11,224 nt of DNA, taken from the NCBI GenBank assembly GCA_003155565.1, contig PMDM01000063.1, positions 1-11,224 of the forward strand. Reading direction: 5' to 3'. This DNA comes from Methylococcaceae bacterium (GTDB taxonomy: Bacteria; Pseudomonadota; Gammaproteobacteria; Methylococcales; Methylomonadaceae). The notes below the pieces were generated by a model, which ran no database searches, was not told the DNA's origin, and worked only from the letters and a program-made list of their open reading frames with translations. The position numbers and the translations under genes were made by a program. This document shows positions 1 through 7,815 of this stretch, one piece after another (positions within the stretch are counted from its first letter, which is position 1; every line of letters starts with the position of its first letter).

Positions 1-1398
<1,398 letters not shown>

Positions 1399-1408
1399 GG
1401 AATTTCTG

Positions 1409-1550
1409 AACCTGTTGATTCCATTCATGGTTCGATCATTCGGCAAGGCTCTCCTGAGTTTATCGAAGGGCTCACGACTCACCACGAACGGAATTAACAG
1501 GTTGCCGTTCGTCCTGAGCCCTTCGATAAACTCAGGAGAACCCTGTCGAA
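1409..1550. repeat. Long inverted repeat between purA and dnaQ
   Basis: Arms at 1439-1474 and 1515-1550 are reverse complements over 36 nt with three mismatches (one of them G-T), and 24 consecutive bases (1451-1474 with 1515-1538) are perfect. The core reads CTCCTGAGTTTATCGAAGGG. An inner stem pairs 1484-1491 with 1505-1512 around a 13-nt loop. A second, competing pairing joins 1409-1422 to 1490-1503 with 13 of 14 matches, so the element is a nested mosaic and not a simple hairpin. The core resembles palindromic units with CTCAGG and CGAACGG blocks that I recall as widely scattered between bacterial genes. That family match is from memory. It may act as a transcript-end structure after purA, but it lacks a terminal T-run. 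Confidence 0.85.
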
Positions 1551-1582
1551 GGACTATGCAGAGTTTCCCCCTGAAATAAGTA

Positions 1583-2308
1583 ATGCTTAGCCCCATCGTA
1601 TCAAACCGCATCGTAGTCCTAGACACCGAAACCACGGGGCTGAGTCCCCAAGAGGGCCATAGGATCATAGAGATTGGCTGCGTCGAGTTGATTAATCGTC
1701 GTACAACCGGTAACCGCTTTCACGTCTATATTAATCCTGACCGCGTTATTGATAGGGGTGCGATTGAAGTGCATGGCATAACCAATCAATTCCTGGAAGA
1801 TAAGCCCCGGTTTGGCGATATTCTCGAAGATTTTATTGCTTTTATTAAAGGCGCTGAACTTGTAATACACAACGCACCCTTTGACGTAGGCTTCATTAAC
1901 CATGAGTTTGCGCGGTTAAATGACCAAGCCAGAACCTTGGCAGACTTCAGCACGGTGTTTGATACGTTGACCTTTGCCAGAAAAAAACATCCAGGGCAGC
2001 GTAACAGCCTCGATGCCTTGTGTAAACGTTACGCTATCGACAATAGCCACCGGGAATTGCACGGCGCGTTGCTGGATGCCGAAATCTTGGCAGATGTATT
2101 TTTATTGATGACGGGTGGCCAGTCCTCCTTGTTGGATGAAGGCGAAACGGCGGGACAAGAATCCAGAAATGTCCATAAACCCAGGCAGTTAGCCAACAAT
2201 CGACCTGCGTTAGCCGTCGTTTATTGTAGCGAGCGAGAATTGATGGAACACCAGCAACGTTTGGACGCTATTGAAAAAGCCAGTGGTTTGTGTGTTTGGA
2301 AGCAATAA
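1583..2308 (+). CDS. dnaQ: DNA polymerase III epsilon subunit (3'-5' proofreading exonuclease)
   Basis: DnaQ removes misincorporated nucleotides within the Pol III core at the replication fork. The 241-residue product carries the DEDDh exonuclease signature in order: DTETTG with Asp14 and Glu16, HNAPFD with Asp101, and HGALLD with His160 and Asp165, all at spacing like E. coli epsilon (His162, Asp167). After the catalytic domain, QSSLLD at 180-185 sits where E. coli epsilon has its beta-clamp-binding hexapeptide, so clamp binding is inferred. The C-terminal end, EHQQRLDAIEKASGLCVWKQ, matches the helix through which epsilon binds the alpha subunit. The ATG at 1583 places the first motif at the usual distance, although no strong ribosome-binding site precedes it. 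It converges on the helicase gene. The frequent neighbour rnhA is not in the window. Confidence 0.95.
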   Translation: MLSPIVSNRIVVLDTETTGLSPQEGHRIIEIGCVELINRRTTGNRFHVYINPDRVIDRGAIEVHGITNQFLEDKPRFGDILEDFIAFIKGAELVIHNAPFDVGFINHEFARLNDQARTLADFSTVFDTLTFARKKHPGQRNSLDALCKRYAIDNSHRELHGALLDAEILADVFLLMTGGQSSLLDEGETAGQESRNVHKPRQLANNRPALAVVYCSERELMEHQQRLDAIEKASGLCVWKQ

Positions 2309-2313
2309 TTTGT

Positions 2314-2460
2314 AGGATGGGCAGAGCGCAGCGAAACCCATCACACCCATGCCAAACAATCCAACATGCCAAGACGGAGCTTCCTTTCAACCGTCCAATC
2401 AATACGCATAAGATCCGTGCCCGCCGTTTTTGATGGGTTTCGCTGCGCTCTACCCATCCT
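2314..2460. repeat. 30-nt-arm inverted repeat between convergent dnaQ and csdA
   Basis: Arms at 2314-2343 and 2431-2460 are reverse complements at 29 of 30 positions; the single mismatch is C2322 against A2452. The core is AGCGCAGCGAAACCCATC. The 87-nt spacer between the arms shows no coding sense and no obvious stem of its own. The pair fills almost the whole 198-nt space between the ends of two convergent genes, so it could fold at the 3' end of either transcript. It does not resemble a canonical intrinsic terminator, because the loop is very long and no T-run follows. Similar GCGAAACCCA-containing palindromes are, from memory, common intergenic repeats in proteobacteria. Confidence 0.85.
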
Positions 2461-2506
2461 TTCCCGGCTAATTTCGATTGTTTAAATCTCAACAAGCATA
2501 AGCCAA

Positions 2507-4324
2507 TTACGCATCAACCGCTTTCGGTTTAGCCCGCCTGGAAGTCGAACTAATCCTTTTCTTGCTTTTGTCTATTTTTTTTGCGGTATCGTCGGGTTTG
2601 TACTTACTAGAACCTGTGTCTGTATCAGCGCCGCCAATCCGTGAAATATTAAGTGCTTGACCCACTACCCTGACTTTTTTTAATTCCTGAAACAGTTCTT
2701 TGGGCATACCGGCTGGTAATTCCACCGTACTGTAGTCGTCTTCAATCTTGATTCGGGCAATGTGGTCGCCGTCGATGCCGGTTTCGTTGGCGATTGCGCC
2801 GACGATATTGCCCGGTTTCACGCCGTGGGCGTGGCCGACTTCAATGCGGAAGGTTTCCATTTCAATATTTGCGGCACCAGTGCGTCGTGGTTTACGTTCT
2901 GATTGCGACCGTTCAAATCGTTCCGGCCTGTCTGTTCTTGGTGGCCTGCTATCTCTAGTGTCCCTACTGTCCCTGTCGTCTTTAGGCCGTTTGGGCAGGT
3001 TTTGCATCAACAAAGGCGTGTCGCCTTGCACCAGTTTTGCTAAAGCAGAGGCTATTTCCAGGGCGGTGACATTATGTTCTTGCTCATATTGTTCAATGAG
3101 CTGGCTGAAAAATCCCAACTCTTCTGCGGCTAATGTATCGGTAATATTTTGTTTAAAACGGGATATGCGCTTATTGTTAATCACCTCTGTTGATGGCAAG
3201 CCCATTTCTTCAACTTTTTGTTTGGTTGCTTTTTCGATATTGAATAACAGTTTCCGTTCCCTGGGTGCGATAAACAAAATGGCATCACCTGTCCGTCCGG
3301 CGCGGCCAGTCCTGCCGATACGATGGATGTAGGATTCGGTATCGTAAGGGATGTCATAGTTGACGACATGGGTGATCCGGTCTACATCGAGTCCACGGGC
3401 GGCGACATCGGTGGCAATCAAAATATCCAGTTTGCCGTTTTTGAGGTGGTTAATCGACCGTTCCCTTAGCGTTTGCGACATATCGCCGTTGATGGCGGCG
3501 GCAGAGTAACCACGGGCTTCCAGTTTTTCGGCCAATTCTACCGTCGCGGTTTTCGTCCTGACAAAAATGATCATGCCGTCAAACGTTTCGGCTTCCAGGA
3601 TGCGGGTAAGTGCATCCAGTTTGTGGACACCGCTAACTAGCCAAAAGCGCTGACGGATATTTTCTGCTGAAGCCGAAGTGACCTTGATGGTGACTTCTTC
3701 AGGTTCGTGCAGATAAACCTGGGCAATTTTGCGGATAACAGCTGGCATGGTCGCAGAAAACAGGGCAATCTGTTTCTTTTCTGGCAACTGTTCCAATATC
3801 CATTCGACATCGTCGATAAAACCCATACGTAGCATTTCATCGGCTTCATCGAGAACCAGCACACTCAGGTTGCTTAAAATCAGTGTGCCACGGCGCATGT
3901 GATCCATGACCCGTCCCGGCGTGCCGACGACGACATGAGCGCCGCGCTTGAGCGACCGCAGTTGAGTGCTGTAATCTTGTCCACCATAAATAGGCAATAC
4001 ATGAAAACCTTTTAAATGCCCGGCATAACGCTGGAACGCTTCCGCCACCTGGATCGCCAATTCACGGGTAGGCGCGAGCACCAGCGCCTGAGGGTCTTTT
4101 TGTTTGAGGTCGATACGTGACAGTATAGGTAACGCAAAAGCTGCGGTTTTACCGGTTCCGGTCTGGGCTTGCCCCAACACGTCTTTGCCTTTCAGCATGT
4201 GTGGGATGACCCGCGCCTGAATGGGCGAAGGCGTTTCATAGCCGACATCATCCAGTACTTTGAGTACTGGTTCAATCAGGTCTAAATCATGGAAGGAGGG
4301 TATAGGAGAGACATCGTTAGACAT
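2507..4324 (-). CDS. deaD: CsdA/DeaD-type ATP-dependent DEAD-box RNA helicase
   Basis: This enzyme unwinds structured RNA using ATP and, in the CsdA family, helps ribosome assembly and mRNA decay at low temperature. The 605-residue product has the Q-motif region (PSPIQ, residues 33-37), AQTGTGKT at 53-60, PTREL at 85-89, TPGR, DEAD at 159-162, SAT at 190-192 and HRIGRTGRAGRTG at 335-347. A CsdA-type C-terminal part follows: a helical region at about 360-440, an Arg/Asp-rich low-complexity linker at about 446-482 with DSRDTRDSR-like repeats, and a DbpA/CsdA RNA-binding domain at about 485-565, with a basic tail. E. coli CsdA is 629 residues, so size and layout fit CsdA better than RhlB, RhlE or SrmB. 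An AGG seven bases before the ATG supports the start. The leader appears long and structured. Confidence 0.95.
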   Translation of the reverse strand: MSNDVSPIPSFHDLDLIEPVLKVLDDVGYETPSPIQARVIPHMLKGKDVLGQAQTGTGKTAAFALPILSRIDLKQKDPQALVLAPTRELAIQVAEAFQRYAGHLKGFHVLPIYGGQDYSTQLRSLKRGAHVVVGTPGRVMDHMRRGTLILSNLSVLVLDEADEMLRMGFIDDVEWILEQLPEKKQIALFSATMPAVIRKIAQVYLHEPEEVTIKVTSASAENIRQRFWLVSGVHKLDALTRILEAETFDGMIIFVRTKTATVELAEKLEARGYSAAAINGDMSQTLRERSINHLKNGKLDILIATDVAARGLDVDRITHVVNYDIPYDTESYIHRIGRTGRAGRTGDAILFIAPRERKLLFNIEKATKQKVEEMGLPSTEVINNKRISRFKQNITDTLAAEELGFFSQLIEQYEQEHNVTALEIASALAKLVQGDTPLLMQNLPKRPKDDRDSRDTRDSRPPRTDRPERFERSQSERKPRRTGAANIEMETFRIEVGHAHGVKPGNIVGAIANETGIDGDHIARIKIEDDYSTVELPAGMPKELFQELKKVRVVGQALNISRIGGADTDTGSSKYKPDDTAKKIDKSKKRISSTSRRAKPKAVDA

Positions 4325-4351
4325 TAATTTACCTGTTGGTAGAGGAGGGAT

Positions 4352-4363
4352 GCGCTTTAGCGC
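4352..4363 (-). other. Tight GCGC hairpin in the helicase leader
   Basis: A perfect 4-bp all-GC stem with a 4-nt loop (GCGC-TAAA-GCGC on the minus strand) ends 28 nt before the helicase ATG. It lies upstream of the AGG ribosome-binding site. It could affect translation start, but such a short stem may also occur by chance. Confidence 0.45.
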
Positions 4364-4393
4364 GATAAGCTATGATACACAGTCGAATCATTC

Positions 4394-4442
4394 AAGTGGG
4401 CTACGGTCGATTAGCCAAGGCTTGGCGAATTCAAGTCCACTT
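4394..4442 (-). other. Nested stem-loop in the helicase leader
   Basis: Outer hexamers AAGTGG (4394-4399) and CCACTT (4437-4442) pair, and a 13-nt perfect odd palindrome GCCAAGGCTTGGC lies at 4414-4426, extended by ATT/AAT after one mismatch. An 8-nt direct repeat ATTCAAGT occurs at 4390-4397 and 4429-4436 and gives a second register. The element lies inside the predicted mRNA leader of the helicase. Confidence 0.55.
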
Positions 4443-4491
4443 ACCAGATAACAGGGGGAAGGAGCAGAATTAATTGTCGGCACGAATAACC

Positions 4492-4505
4492 TAGCTCTAA
4501 AGCTA
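4492..4505 (-). other. Hairpin at the predicted 5' end of the helicase mRNA
   Basis: On the minus strand TAGCT and AGCTA pair perfectly (5 bp) around a TTAG loop. The stem begins about eight bases downstream of the TATAAT element, so it would form the very 5' end of the transcript. A 5'-terminal stem can slow decay, which is inference here. Confidence 0.45.
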
Positions 4506-4512
4506 TACGGGC

Positions 4513-4543
4513 ATTATATAACAGTTTGGGTGATTTTTGCTAA
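4513..4543 (-). promoter_or_regulatory. Predicted sigma-70-type promoter of the helicase gene
   Basis: The minus strand shows a perfect TATAAT at 4513-4518, with TTAGCA at 4538-4543 as the best upstream hexamer. The 19-nt spacing is longer than ideal, so the -10 carries most of the support. Transcription would start near 4506, giving a leader of about 180 nt before the ATG at 4324. Confidence 0.55.
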
Positions 4544-4698
4544 TTAAAACAACAAGGTCAATTAACGGAGTTAATGAGCAGACTCGATAAGGATTAAAGC
4601 AGCCTTGAATAATTGAAGTGAAAAAAACCTTTAATTCTGCGAACTTCGTTAAGACACATCTTACAGTGGTTCTCATATCCAAGTTGCCACACCGAAAT

Positions 4699-5061
4699 TT
4701 ATTTCACTTTGTTAAGTGTCAAAACTTCGCCATTAAAATGAACTCCCTCCCAGCCAAACCGCATAAAATTCCTGATGTTTTGGTGGCCAGTGCCGTTTGG
4801 ATTAGGCAATACATCTTTGAGGTAATAATCGCCAAACAAGCTTAGGGTTTGTTGCTCGCCAAGTTGGTGGAGTTTGGCAAAGGCAAAAATTTTGCAGGAG
4901 CCTTCGTTAGTGCCTACCGGATTGATAAGGGCATCATCGTTTAAGCCATTGCTAAATTCGGTAGGTTGGTAGTGGTAGTAAGCGGCGATAATAGCCATGG
5001 TTTCGTCAAAACTGACGGCTTCGCCTTGGGTTATTTTTTGAAGGAATGTTGATAAGGTCAT
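4699..5061 (-). CDS. HopJ family protein
   Basis: The 120-residue product matches the HopJ family, named after a Pseudomonas syringae type III effector but, as I recall, found in many free-living bacteria; its biochemical role is not known to me. Recognisable family segments are the N-terminal MTLSTFLQKI, FDETMAIIAAYYHYQPTEFSNG near residues 20-40, GSCKIFAFAKLH, and the C-terminal GTGHQNIRNFMRFGWEGVHF. No signal peptide or membrane segment is seen. The ATG at 5061 is chosen because homologues begin MTL; an in-frame TTG at 5085 would add eight residues and neither start has a strong ribosome-binding site. The gene follows smpB in the same direction after 53 nt, so shared transcription is likely. 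No type III secretion genes are nearby, so an effector role is not supported. Confidence 0.88.
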   Translation of the reverse strand: MTLSTFLQKITQGEAVSFDETMAIIAAYYHYQPTEFSNGLNDDALINPVGTNEGSCKIFAFAKLHQLGEQQTLSLFGDYYLKDVLPNPNGTGHQNIRNFMRFGWEGVHFNGEVLTLNKVK

Positions 5062-5114
5062 GGCTAAGACTTGATAGCTTACCAATGTTTTTGCTCATCA
5101 GGATAATGCATGGT

Positions 5115-5600
5115 TTATCCCTTTTTAAGAATGCGGCCTTTTTCGCGTTGCCAGTCGCGGTCTTTGGATGCGGCACGTTTGTCGTGTAGCTGTTTGCCTT
5201 TAGCTAGGCCGATCTCCAGTTTGGCACGGCCATTTTTCCAGTACATCGACAGCGGAATGATGGTATAGCCTTTGCGTTCGACGGAGCCGATTAGTTTATT
5301 GATCTCGTGTCGGTTGAGCAGTAGTTTTTTGTTGCGGATAGCATCGGGATTGACATGCGTTGATGCGGACAGTAGCGGCGAAATATGGGCGCGGGATAAC
5401 CAAGCTTCGCCGCGTTTTAAAACCACATAGCTTTCTTTTAGTTGTATTTTGCCATCCCGCAGGCTTTTCACTTCCCAACCTTCCAGTACAATACCTGCCT
5501 CAAACCGTTCTTCAATATGGTATTCATGTGTTGCTTGACGGTTAACGGCAATGGTTGCGTTCTGCGGCTGTTTCTTTTTGGTGGGCTTTTTCTCGGCCAT
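5115..5600 (-). CDS. smpB: SsrA (tmRNA)-binding protein SmpB
   Basis: SmpB binds tmRNA and delivers it to stalled ribosomes for trans-translation. From the ATG at 5600 the product is 161 residues, the usual family length, beginning [10 protein letters not shown]. Typical segments follow: [51 protein letters not shown] and [19 protein letters not shown]. The basic C-terminal tail [18 protein letters not shown] enters the mRNA channel in characterised homologues. An in-frame ATG at 5648, which has a GAG in ribosome-binding position, would add 16 residues ([16 protein letters not shown]) that are not family-like; the shorter form is preferred on homology, but the start is uncertain. hopJ follows it. 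The tmRNA gene itself is not in this window. Confidence 0.95.
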   Translation of the reverse strand: MAEKKPTKKKQPQNATIAVNRQATHEYHIEERFEAGIVLEGWEVKSLRDGKIQLKESYVVLKRGEAWLSRAHISPLLSASTHVNPDAIRNKKLLLNRHEINKLIGSVERKGYTIIPLSMYWKNGRAKLEIGLAKGKQLHDKRAASKDRDWQREKGRILKKG

Positions 5601-5713
5601 AGTGGTGAATAGCGAATTATTTCCGGGGTCAAAGGTTAAGCTTGCCATTTTACTCGATATGCTAATAATAATACCTTTTTAATAGGAAGTGTTTAGAAAG
5701 CAACAAGGCAATA

Positions 5714-5779
5714 ATTCAATGCCGTTGAATCAAGCGATTTAGTCCCTTCTCCGTTGAGGGATACCTACAGGGATGTAGG
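5714..5779 (+). repeat. Dispersed repeat, copy A
   Basis: A 13-mer ATTCAATGCCGTT at 5714-5726 and a 36-nt block at 5744-5779 recur in reverse orientation at 8230-8242 and 8190-8225. The 13-mer is identical and the block matches at 32 of 36 positions. In this copy the 13-mer is part of a perfect hairpin (5714-5719 with 5725-5730), and CCTACA/TGTAGG (5764-5769 with 5774-5779) forms another around a 4-nt loop. Confidence 0.8.
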
Positions 5780-5939
5780 CAGTAGGTGGAAAAATGCACT
5801 TGCAGTTTCCACATTCACCACGTTCGTGTGGTTTGGCAACGCAGGAGCAGTTGCCGAGAAGGTTAGGATGAGGGGGATTAAACCAATTAATTTTAATTTC
5901 CTCGCCTCGACCCTCTCCAGAAGGGGAGGGAGTTTTTTT
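5744..5939 (+). ncRNA. Candidate structured RNA: hairpin chain ending in a terminator
   Basis: Reading the plus strand, successive perfect stems are 5764-5769/5774-5779, 5786-5792/5806-5812 (7 bp), CCAC/GTGG around 5818-5831, and GGCAAC/GTTGCC at 5835-5840/5850-5855. An outer 7-bp pairing, CCTTCTC (5745-5751) with GAGAAGG (5856-5862), encloses them. The stem and T-run at 5911-5939 follow. The layout would fit a small RNA or a 5' leader with attenuator, but the stretch also contains repeat-family pieces, so it may be only a mosaic of intergenic repeats. No known RNA family was recognised. Confidence 0.3.
5911..5939 (+). terminator. Intrinsic terminator-like stem and T7 run
   Basis: CCCTCTCC (5911-5918) pairs with GGGGAGGG (5923-5930) through eight pairs, including one T-G wobble, around an AGAA loop. 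Two bases later comes a run of seven T (5933-5939). It points along the plus strand although no plus-strand gene lies immediately upstream, so it would end an intergenic transcript or attenuate the symporter operon. The stem also resembles a common CCCTCTCC-type intergenic repeat. Confidence 0.5.
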
Positions 5940-6018
5940 AACTTAACAGGATTGGGCAATAATTTAGCTGTGTTACCGCATTTTAAACATATTCTTTAGA
6001 GGCTTACAGGACTAACAC

Positions 6019-7380
6019 ATGGTGGACGAAAAGAAATCACAACAGGGCGAATGGTCTTCGCGGTTTGCGTTTATCCTGGCGGCGACGGGTTCGGCGGTTG
6101 GTCTGGGCAATATCTGGAAGTTCCCCTATGTCACAGGAGAGAACGGCGGCGGCGCGTTCGTGCTGGTGTATTTGCTGTGTGTGCTGTTGATCGGCATTCC
6201 CTTGATGATGGCGGAAACCATGCTAGGGCGACGCAGCAAGGAAAATCCTATCCATACGATGGAAATTTTGACTAAAGAAGCAGGTGCAGATAAGAACTGG
6301 CATTACCTCGGCTGGTTAGGCGTAGCTGCGGGGTTTTTAATTCTGTCTTATTACAGCGTAATCGCGGGCTGGGCATCTGCTTATGTGATAAAGGCTTTTT
6401 TTGGCAGTTTTTCCGGTGCAAATCCCAGTGAAATCAAGGCGATTTTTGATGGCTTTGTCGCCAGTCCCATGCAATTAATTTTCTGGCATAGCTTATTCAT
6501 GTTGGCAACCATGTTGATAGTGGTGAGAGGGATTGAGAAAGGGTTTGAGAAGTCGGTCAGATTTTTATTGCCGTGGCTGTTTGCCTTGATGATCTTGCTG
6601 GTCGGTTATGCGATGACCACCGATGGCTATTTTCAAGGGTTAAATTTCCTGTTCAGGCCGGATTTCAGTAAATTGACCGCCGATTCCGTGTTAGTTGCCA
6701 TGGGACAGGCGTTTTTCAGTTTGAGTTTAGGCATGGGTTCGATCATGGTGTATGGCGCATATCTACCCAAAGATGTGTCCATTGCCAAATCATCCATGAT
6801 TATTGCCGGAGCGGACACGATAGTCGCCTTGTTGGCAGGAGTTGCCATTTTCCCCATTGTGTTCAGCAATGGCTTGCACCCTAATTCCGGCCCCGGCTTG
6901 GTGTTTGAAACCTTGCCTATCGCTTTCGGTAATATGTTTGGGGGCTGGTTGGTTGGCGTTTTGTTTTTTATCGCCTTGGTGTTTGCCGCCTTATCTTCGT
7001 CCATTGCCCTGATTGAACCAGCGGTTGCCTGGTTAATCGAGAACAAAGGCTTTACCCGCGAAAAAGCCTGTTTGTGGACGGGTTTAGTGGCGTGGGTGCT
7101 GGGTTTTGCCACCGTCTTTTCGTTTAATGTCTGGGCTAACTTCAAATTATTTGAGCGCACACTGTTTGAATTGATCGATTATGTAACTGCCAATTTGATG
7201 TTACCTATCGGTGGCTTTTGCATTGCTATCTTTGCCGGATGGATCATGAAGCAGGAACACAGCAAACAGGAACTGGATTTTCCAGACAACCTAAGCTACC
7301 AGATCTGGAAGTTTCTGGTTTGTTATATCGCGCCTGCCGCCGTTTTTTTGGTGTTCTTGAACGTGGTCGGAGTGCTTTAA
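6019..7380 (+). CDS. Sodium-dependent transporter, neurotransmitter:sodium symporter (SNF/NSS) family
   Basis: The 453-residue product is an inner-membrane secondary transporter expected to import an amino acid or related compound with Na+; the substrate cannot be read from sequence. The unwound first membrane segment carries SAVGLGNIWKFP at about 25-36 followed by ENGGGAF at 41-47, the hallmark of the LeuT fold. FFSLSLGMGSIMVYGAYLP marks the TM6 core, and ALSSSIALIEP in TM8 matches the Na2-site region. I count about 11 hydrophobic segments, the shorter layout known from prokaryotic members such as Tyt1 and MhsT. Lys35 stands where LeuT has Arg30, a variant I recall in other bacterial members. 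The AGG at 6008-6010 supports the ATG at 6019. ratA begins 3 nt after its stop, indicating one transcript. Confidence 0.92.
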   Translation: MVDEKKSQQGEWSSRFAFILAATGSAVGLGNIWKFPYVTGENGGGAFVLVYLLCVLLIGIPLMMAETMLGRRSKENPIHTMEILTKEAGADKNWHYLGWLGVAAGFLILSYYSVIAGWASAYVIKAFFGSFSGANPSEIKAIFDGFVASPMQLIFWHSLFMLATMLIVVRGIEKGFEKSVRFLLPWLFALMILLVGYAMTTDGYFQGLNFLFRPDFSKLTADSVLVAMGQAFFSLSLGMGSIMVYGAYLPKDVSIAKSSMIIAGADTIVALLAGVAIFPIVFSNGLHPNSGPGLVFETLPIAFGNMFGGWLVGVLFFIALVFAALSSSIALIEPAVAWLIENKGFTREKACLWTGLVAWVLGFATVFSFNVWANFKLFERTLFELIDYVTANLMLPIGGFCIAIFAGWIMKQEHSKQELDFPDNLSYQIWKFLVCYIAPAAVFLVFLNVVGVL

Positions 7381-7383
7381 GGC

Positions 7384-7815
7384 ATGACACTTGTCCAGAA
7401 AAGTGCGCTGGTCAAATATTCTGCTCGACAAATGTTTGATTTGGTTAATGACATAGAAGCCTATCCGAAGTTTTTGCCTTGGTGTTCTGGCAGTCGTATT
7501 ATCAAACGGGAAGAGGATTACGTCGAAGCAGAGTTGATGATTTCCAAAGGTGGTTTCAAAAAATCGTTTTCCACCAGAAACCAGATAGATATGGGCGGAA
7601 GGATTACCGTGTACTTATTGGACGGCCCTTTTTCGCATTTGGAAGGTGTATGGAACTTTATGCCCTTGCGTGAAGATGCCAGCAAAATCTCCTTGGATTT
7701 GGAGTTTGAAATGTCCGGCGTACTGGCAAACCTCGCGTTTGGCGCGGTGTTCAATCAAATTTGCAATACCATGGTGGCTTCTTTTACCAGCCGCGCTAAA
7801 GAAGTGTATGGATGA
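7384..7815 (+). CDS. ratA: RatA/COQ10-type START-like domain protein
   Basis: The 143-residue product is a single START-like (polyketide cyclase/COQ10) domain. In E. coli, RatA (YfjG) was reported to bind 50S subunits and block 70S formation when overproduced; homologues are also linked to ubiquinone binding. The pattern KSALVKYSARQMFDLVNDIEAY, then FLPWCSGSRI near residue 30, is diagnostic, as is the closing helix with FNQICNTMVASFTSRAKEVYG. No signal peptide or membrane segment is present. A GGAG at 7369-7372, inside the symporter gene, is a possible ribosome-binding site. The gene sits 3 nt after the symporter and overlaps rnfH by 8 nt. Whether it acts as a toxin here or as a quinone chaperone cannot be told. 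Confidence 0.93.
   Translation: MTLVQKSALVKYSARQMFDLVNDIEAYPKFLPWCSGSRIIKREEDYVEAELMISKGGFKKSFSTRNQIDMGGRITVYLLDGPFSHLEGVWNFMPLREDASKISLDLEFEMSGVLANLAFGAVFNQICNTMVASFTSRAKEVYG

Larger units (their letters stand above)
4325..4698. other. 374-nt gene-free stretch: helicase leader and hopJ downstream region
   Basis: The part up to about 4506 is the presumed untranslated leader of the helicase, read on the minus strand. It contains three stem candidates: 4352-4363, the nested element at 4394-4442, and 4492-4505. The part from about 4550 to 4698 lies downstream of hopJ and contains a minus-strand T7 run (A run at 4621-4627), preceded by only weak pairing, so at best it is a poor terminator. No small gene with a convincing start and composition was found. 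Confidence 0.6.
5601..6018. other. 418-nt gene-free stretch upstream of smpB and of the symporter gene
   Basis: This divergent intergenic stretch must hold the smpB promoter (minus) and probably that of the symporter operon (plus), but neither is clear-cut. TATTAT-like hexamers on the minus strand around 5660-5675 are candidates for smpB. On the plus strand, TTGCCA at 5642-5647 followed by TGC and TAATAA at 5660-5668 is a possible extended -10 promoter with a short 15-nt spacer. From 5714 to 5939 lies a chain of hairpins and repeat pieces ending in a terminator-like stem. An AGG at 6008-6010 serves as ribosome-binding site for the ATG at 6019. Confidence 0.6.

Noticed and set aside
1439..2460. 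CRISPR array or tandem repeats
   Set aside because: The repeats present are single inverted pairs of different sequence, without regular direct repeat units and spacers.
2748..3332. 194-codon plus-strand open frame opposite the helicase gene
   Set aside because: It is an antisense shadow of the helicase C-terminal part, with low-complexity Ser/Leu repeats arising from the Asp/Arg-rich linker codons.
4618..4845. 75-codon plus-strand open frame overlapping the hopJ 3' end
   Set aside because: It overlaps hopJ in antisense, has no clear ribosome-binding site and no recognisable product.
5754..5999. Small open frames of 64-81 codons on both strands upstream of the symporter gene
   Set aside because: They run through hairpins and the terminator-like stem, have no ribosome-binding site and encode no recognisable sequence.
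5601..6018. tmRNA (ssrA) gene near smpB
   Set aside because: No CCA-ending acceptor-like arm, tag reading frame or tRNA-like T-arm was seen in the adjoining intergenic sequence.
6100..6130. Lys in place of the LeuT Arg in the GNIW(R/K)FP motif as a loss-of-function sign
   Set aside because: Lys at this position is, from memory, common among bacterial members, and the rest of the transport core is intact.
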